The translations under genes were made by a program, and so were the position numbers. Shown here piece by piece: positions 57,906 through 64,000 of a stretch of 64,000 nt of DNA (positions are counted from its first letter, which is position 1; each line of letters opens with the position of its first letter). The DNA is from Dermanyssus gallinae (taxonomy: Eukaryota; Arthropoda; Arachnida; Mesostigmata; Dermanyssidae): positions 343,501-407,500 of the forward strand of contig QVRM01006001.1 in NCBI GenBank assembly GCA_003439945.1. The letters run 5' to 3'. Under the pieces are notes generated by a model, which was not told where the DNA came from, did not search any database, and saw only the letters and a program-made list of their open reading frames with translations.

Positions 57906-60900
57906 TTAAAGTTAAGCGCTTTCCTAGCTCTCTAAAAATGTCGCGAGGATCTACACCATTTGGAGCCACATTTGCGCTAATTATTGTCAGCAGATTGGCC
58001 CGTCGACTAACTTCGTTTAAAGTATGAAACGTTAACAAAGAGCCAAATCAAGGCGCAATGTCTGTCTGCTTACAGACTACCAGAAATCCCGAGTTTTCTT
58101 CCTCGCTCGTCAAATTCGGCCAGCTACATTTACCGAACGATTTATACGCGCTGTGAAAAAGAGCTGCTAAATTCATAATTTTTTTGAAGTGTGCCTTTAT
58201 TGTGTTGATGTGATTTTACTATAAATGCGTAATCCTCTGTATTTGAATGTATTTTCATTCCGAGGCCGTAAGTGTCGAAAGATTGCAGCTCCGTGTTCTT
58301 CAAGTTCAAACAAACAGTTTGACTAGAGTTTAGATGCATCATCGCCGAAGTGCGGCTCACAGACGCCAGTGGTGGTGGTGGTGGTGATCCGAACAGCGTT
58401 CAGCGTTGCCATCATCGCTGTTATCGATGGTGTCGTCAATGATTGATGCAAGCTAGTTGGATTATTCTATTGATAGGTTATGCGGTTAGCCCCGCGTTCG
58501 GCGTATACCGGTGGACGCTCGAACTCGGCAAAGAAGAAAAACGCCGCGTGGCGGAACGAACTGGAGTTTCACAAGTCGAAGAAAGAAGACTTGTGCCCTA
58601 CGATGAGTGGATTTTTCTCATTTCTTTTCTTTGACGTCGTCGTCGTCTTCGTCGTCGCTATATCGTTTTGTTCACCTTCATCGCCGCAAAGCCGCTTCTC
58701 CGTCTGCCTTTAAAACCGCAGGACGACCACGACGACGACGGCGCCGTGGACCACATGCGTGGCTATATTGCGCAACATGTGCTTCAATGCAAACAAACAC
58801 TTCGACGAGCTGAAGCACCGACAGCAGCGATGAAGCAGCCCGAAAGCGACGCTCACAACAACGGAAAACGAGAGGAACAGATGACTGAGAGAAAGTAAGA
58901 ACGTGAAAGGAAGAACGAGAGAGAAGAAAAGAAACGCAACGAACCGGTGTTTCGTAGTACCCAAAGCAAAGCCCGTTTGTATTCATAGCTTAGCAGCTTG
59001 CCTTTGTGCGACGTGCTAATTCTTTCGGAGACTTTTGGGGGGGGGGGTTGCAGCAAACTAGCTTGCGCTATAGAAATACGTACGCAATAGAAATAATACG
59101 TACACGTTTGATGATTGAAAACATCAACAGTTCACATCGTACTCACTGTCATCGTTATCAGCCAGCACAATCTAATACGGGCATGCTGGTCGCTCACCAT
59201 TATGCGAACTTTGCACGAACTGTCGTCTACGACCTGTACGAGTGAACTGCCTGCAAACTTGCAGTTGTATCAATCTACAATTGCAGGGAACCGTTTGCCT
59301 GCAAACTAGTTGTATCAATCTGCAGTTGCAGGGAACCGTTTACGATGCCCCCCTTAAACGTATGCCCTCACGTAAGACCGGACGCTCGCATACAGGTGAT
59401 ACAGTCCGCCGCGGCAAGCAGAGGAAAAGACGAGAAAAATATAAGGAAGAGAGAAAGAAAAAGCAATCCATCGTCGTGGCACACCGTCTGTCGCCCGTCT
59501 ATATAGTTACCTATAACTCAGTTAACCACATATCGATGTGTGGTCATCGGCGATACGGAAACGGTCACGGACGGCGAACTCAGGTCTAGATGATCATCAC
59601 AATCTGGCGTCGCAAACAGTTACAGCTGCAGCAGCAGCAGCGCCGCCAACGGCGACAGTTCAAAGCTTGCGCGTCGACGACGCCGCCAGCAAATGTTGCA
59701 GTTTAAGCAAACGCGCTCTCCTGTCTAGCGTACGATACACGCATGATATAGGGTACTTACTACATTCATCTCGACTGCGCGACAAGTAACATTAGGCCGT
59801 TAGGTAGGTTGATGATTTCGATGCTAGATGACCCCTCACGACACTGACACGTCTTCTAATATCCACCTGTTGACCGCGGTCACGAGATGACCGGATACGT
59901 TGACCAACCAACGCTGACCGCAGAACTCTAAAATATCGGAGGAGCCCGGCTATGCTTGCGGAAAATCGGCCCATGCGGTCAACAAACAGAGCGACCGATG
60001 AGAGCGACCAAATGCGCCTATCGAGTTAGCTACTCATCTGTATGACAAATGATTCGATTTCACACTTGGATAGATTCAAGTCACACCAAATTCACATACA
60101 AACACCGGTGCAGAGCATCCGAGCAGAGAGAGAGAGAGAGAGAGATCGATAATTTGTAGTGAACGTTGGGGATTTCTTTTTCTCACCCTCTCAGGGTCCG
60201 TCTAGAGTACCTCAAGGATCTGCAAGTCGCCGCTATATATTTATATATAAATTTACATCATTGAAATCTAATTGAAGAAGTAGCATGTATATACATACAC
60301 ACGCTTCAATTCTGGTTGATGTCATCAACAGGGAGAACGTCGCGGGAAATACATGTATGAGGTTCTTGAATCAAAATCGACTTCCTGTATCTTTTTGCTC
60401 GGTGGCCCCGTGACTTCCCTCAGCGTCGCGACAGGCAGCACAAATGACCGATGTCCTGTCCGGTTCGGTATCTGGCGTCTATGACGGCCCAATGCCAAGT
60501 CGAGAAAATCATTACCGCACGGTCTATGTCAACATTTGCCTAAGTGGCACTATAGTCTCATTAGTACTACTTCTACCACCACTCGAATAACGGATTGTAT
60601 CTTCGTTTAGACGACGCATCAGCTATATATGTATATATATATTTTTTCCCATTTCTTACGTATTTCGTCCACCTATAGCATCAGATGGCATTTTTACCAT
60701 TGGGCGCTATCACTCTCCCCGTCTATCTCTCTCTTTTTTCTTTTTCTCTCGCTACTGTATATGATCTACAAATATGTCTTTAGATAGGATTCCTATACAG
60801 ACGCAGCATACTAGCAGCATGACATTGCAGTGTCGGGCAATTTTGTAATGACACGGCCAACCGACGTCGGTTCGGCGTCTCGATGGCTTACTTTGCCGGG

Positions 60901-61294
60901 TTTATTAGGAGTTGGAAGGTAGCACTCGGCACTCAGACGAATCGGATCGGACACATTCATATTCACGATCAGGAAGGCATATGAAGGGACTGGGACACGT
61001 CATTGGATCACCCGGAACTACCCACTGGATTGTTATAATGTTGAGTTAGCGGAATAATGATCTATTCTGTAGTTCGATCGTTGGTTCATCATGGCTTCAT
61101 TGACTCACTCTTGCTTGCTATAGAGGTACTCGCTTATCGACGGCTGGCTTGAAGATCCTACTGGGTGATTCGTTAATAGTGCCAAAGGCTTTTGCCTCCG
61201 CACTCCCAACTTTCGTTGTCCCAAAAAAAGGTTGTGTAATCTCAAAGAAGAATAGATTCTACGTAGCAATAGTAGTAGTAGTAATGGCCCAGTC
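57906..61294. other. no gene recognised
   Basis: Possible LINE 3' UTR continues to about 58.19 kb. Then come GGT triplets at 58.37 kb, GAC/GTC triplets at 58.63-58.74 kb, poly-G at 59.04 kb, a tandem repeat at 59.25-59.34 kb and (GA)n at 60.12-60.15 kb. The remaining sequence is unique without an identifiable product. Confidence 0.5.
59249..59341 (+). repeat. two-copy tandem repeat (48/45 bp)
   Basis: GCCTGCAAAC, GTTGTATCAATCT and TTGCAGGGAACCGTTT occur twice head to tail. The second copy lacks three bases and differs at two or three sites. Confidence 0.92.
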
Positions 61295-61474
61295 AAGCCC
61301 GGTGGCGTGGAGGTTGCATTCGCCAGCGCCTCGCGACCGGAGGAGACACTAGATAGGTGTGCGAGTTCAAGCCCACCTGAGTTGCACATTTGTATTATGG
61401 GGGTCCGTCTCATGAAGCAATGCGAAAAGCAGTCCCGCGAACGTTAAATCTTGGCTGAAGGTCAGCCCGAAAAG
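61295..61474 (+). mobile_element. SINE family A, plus-strand copy
   Basis: AGCCCGGTGGCGTGGAGGTT contains the A box and GTGCGAGTTCAAGCCC the B box. The body has TTGCACATTTGTATTATGG, GTCCGTCTCATGAAGCAATG and GTTAAATCTTGGCTGAAGGT and ends in CAGCCCGAAAAG, matching the copy at 49202-49377 in reverse orientation. Confidence 0.8.
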
Positions 61475-63560
61475 TGTTTTGTTTGAGTAGCAGTATAGTA
61501 GTGGCCCAGATATTTTAGGATCCGTAGATTGCCCGTTCAGATCGACTCATGGCGATTTGCCGGCTTCGTTGTACACGCACATGCAAAAAAAGAAATAGTC
61601 AAAGACAATAAACCAACACTAGAAAAATAATAAACCACTGGAATGATAACGAAATGACAACGGCTACAACAACTGTGATTGTTTGTCGCTTGGCCCCTTA
61701 GTGTTAATGCTGTCTACGCCCATACGCACAGAACACAAGTCGTAATTACTATCTAATTTTAAAAAACTCCTCATTAATTACCACTATAGTAGTTGTAGCA
61801 GCAGTAGTAATGACAGTGGTGGTAGAAAAAAATTAAGCTATTTACTTATAGATGTCTATTTATATTTCTAGGACAATAGGTGTCGTTAAGGTGCAAGTCA
61901 TGTCAAGTGCTAGCCATGACTTGCGGAGAACGCTTATACGACATTCGCGTTGCGACTCAGCACCAACGGACAGCAAATACAGACATTGGGGTCTCTATCC
62001 AGGTCGCATTCTGTTCATGGCCGCAGAGCTGACGACGCTCAGCGAGCTGAAGATGATGACTAATCTCGCGCTTTGTTGCTGTTTCTTGTTTCACTTGCAA
62101 AACCGTGAGCGCTCGTCCTTTGAATTCGCCTAAATCGTCACGAGCATTACCGTTTCTACATATTTGCCAAGTAACATATTGCGCTTTCCTCTGTGTTTCA
62201 TTATTTCATTCAACGGCCTGTTTCGGGCTGTATTAGACAATTACTAAAGAGATATGAGCCTTGGAGGATGACATTGCTGTCCGTTGTCCTTAGACCTTTA
62301 ACCGCACGGGCAACCTATATATTTATAAATAAATATATATATATATATAGATATATATATATATATATATAATATATATATATATATGTATATATATTTA
62401 TAAATATATATATATATATATATATAGGTTAAAATTGATCATTCCACCAGAACTTTCAGATCGTATTTTTATTATGCGACATCAAATAAATGTGCCTATA
62501 TATATTATATATATATATATATATATACACAGGAAGGTGTATGTGTAGCCATCGCTTTGTTTCAAGTGCATAAAGTACCTATTGTTTACAACGTGAGACA
62601 ATAATGTTCTATGAGATGATGCTAAGTAGCCGCGCAGTAGTATTATTCTAGTAGTAGTAGTTGAAGTTGTTCGTTGTCTGTTATGGCAACAGCAGTAGTG
62701 GTAGTAGTAGTAGTAGTAGTAGTAGTAGTGACACCAACAAGGGCAATGATGCCGAGAGGTGATGGGGTGAACCCCCCCCCCGCCCCCGTCTCCCCCGAGG
62801 GGACCAGCGACATCAGCACAGCATAGACAAGCAAAGTCTCGTCATACAGCTTTCACGAGACAAAGGTCTTCAGGCACGTCTCCCTGTGAGTGTGTGTGTG
62901 TGTATGTTACGCCGCGGCGAATCGCTATGGCTTCGTCGCAGTCACCGGCTTCACCGGCTAGACGCCGTTGACACGATGGCTTACCAGACTTACGTCGGCA
63001 GAAGAAGAAGAAGAAAGCAAAATGCACAAACGTGATGAACTGCAGACGATTCAACTTTATGCTGAGTCGTAAAACTAGGGTTGTAGACAGACAGACAGAT
63101 AGGCACATACACAATCGACCCGTATCCTGAACAGCAGAACTAACGGGCAACGCAACGGTGCAGAATCAGTACCGCCATTCGTCGTAAAAGTTACACAGCG
63201 CCCAACTACAATAATGATAATAATAATAATAATTCTAATTTTTATCTTAATAGTAATTATTATTATTATTATTATTATTATTATCATTATTGTTATTGTC
63301 ATACACAATTGTGAGGTTTGAACGTGTATTCCTTACTAAGTGTTTCCAGTAGTTTTTATCAACTCACAGCGCCGCCAATAATAGACGCAGCTTTGCCCCT
63401 ACAGACGGCACGTAATAGTAATTGCCGTCAATTGGCCCTGAATAATATTGATTAATATTCCATACTCCGACCGGTCGTCCACGGGACTTTTTACTTGATC
63501 TTGCGGATCCGGAGACGAATGCTGTCCTACAGATGCTGGCCGAAACACGCAAACTCACCT
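61475..63560. other. no gene recognised
   Basis: A short hairpin (GCAAGTCATG and complement) is at 61892-61924, AT-rich palindromic sequence at 62.31-62.43 and 62.50 kb, (GTA)n at 62.70-62.73 kb, poly-C near 62.77 kb, and (AAT/TTA)n at 63.21-63.30 kb. A plus-strand frame at 61852-62133 lacks a recognisable domain. Confidence 0.5.
62310..62431. repeat. large AT-rich inverted repeat
   Basis: The segment starts with AACCTATATATTTATAAAT and ends with the near complement (ATTTATAAATATA...TATAGGTT), with TA repeats between. It would form a long hairpin. Confidence 0.85.
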
Positions 63561-63576
63561 TAGGCGGGCTCGAGAG

Positions 63577-64000
63577 GTGTCAGAGAATCATGGGTTGCAG
63601 CATTCACAACATCGCTTGCCGATTTCAATAGACCAACTCGATATCGCATCATGGGTTAAACTTATTTCCACATCGAGGCTAACCTTTCCGAGGCATAAGC
63701 CTTATGCCTCAGCGCTATACCGAGTAATCACAGTCAACCTTGCGAATCTTCATAAGAGATTCTTACAGGTATACTAAGCTATTTCTGCCCTCCAGATCAG
63801 AAAGGATGGCTACATACGGCTAAGCCTAGCGACTCCGTCTACACAAGTAGACCAAGACCAAACACAGAACACGAGCGGGCGAGCCACACGGAGGACGAAA
63901 TACGCTCTGCAATACGTTTGCTGATGTCTTCCAACATGACAGCAGCAATGGACTCAAATACTGGTGAAGAGCTTAGACGAAAGCACCCTCTCCTTGAGGA
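63577..64000 (+). mobile_element. LINE polyprotein, pre-RT region, cut by window edge
   Basis: Two plus-strand frames show features found just before the reverse-transcriptase core in the same LINE type as the fragments at 17.5 and 36.5 kb. At 63577-63777, ASWVKLISTSRLTFPRHK is followed by ITVNLANLHKRFLQ, as in the AWxxLLxFPxxxLxxPxR...LAxxVKxRxxxW linker. At about 63.84-64.00 kb, in another frame, EDEIRSAIRLLMSSNMTA and MDSNTGEELRRKHPLLE resemble the SAVRxLxSxDxxAPxDxxTxxxLxxKHPxxP motif. A stop and a frameshift separate the two pieces. The RT domain itself would lie beyond the window, so I cannot tell whether this copy is longer than the other fragments. Confidence 0.5.

Noticed and set aside
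63364..63566. Strong AAG|GTGAGT donor on the minus strand near 63566
   Set aside because: The minus-strand sequence upstream of it has stops close by in all frames and no acceptor defines an exon; it lies against LINE sequence on the plus strand.

Overview
This window is animal nuclear DNA. It contains widely spaced, spliced exons, abundant (TA)n, (CAA/TTG)n and (TAA)n microsatellites, tRNA-derived SINEs and decayed non-LTR retrotransposons. The exon peptides best fit an arthropod. A mite or tick is a reasonable guess, but the sequence alone does not prove it.

The only gene I can assemble lies on the minus strand and runs from right to left. It encodes a SynGAP/DAB2IP/raskol-type Ras GTPase-activating protein. 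Six exons join with matching splice phases at every junction: 39043-38940, 9335-8865, 3779-3378, 2750-2464, 2087-1130 and 102-1. In protein order they give a basic Ser/Lys-rich segment (RTKSVTKLER), the SRSHESLL motif with a Gln/Asn/His-rich linker, the end of a PH domain, a C2 domain, a complete RasGAP domain with an intact arginine finger and FLR motif, and a Ser/Thr-rich start of the C-terminal tail. The gene is open at the left edge, so its 3' end is outside the window. Its 5' end is also missing. One more coding-like exon at about 46.4 kb may belong to it, but its splice phase does not join directly to the next known exon.

Layout: 1-3.8 kb holds the tail, GAP and C2 exons with short introns. 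3.8-8.9 kb is a 5.1-kb intron with a LINE tail. 8.9-9.3 kb is the PH exon. 9.3-38.9 kb is a 29.6-kb intron full of trinucleotide repeats on both strands, SINEs and two LINE 3' ends embedded in (TAA)n arrays. The small basic exon is at 39.0 kb. 39-64 kb is upstream or intronic sequence with further SINEs, a decayed gag/endonuclease/RT element at 56.5-57.9 kb, foldback hairpins, and part of another LINE running off the right edge.

I saw no CRISPR array, bacterial operon, functional tRNA or rRNA gene, or previously undescribed multi-gene system. The most interesting points are the huge repeat-loaded intron of the RasGAP gene, the LINE fragments sandwiched between (TAA)n arrays, and two long near-perfect hairpins.
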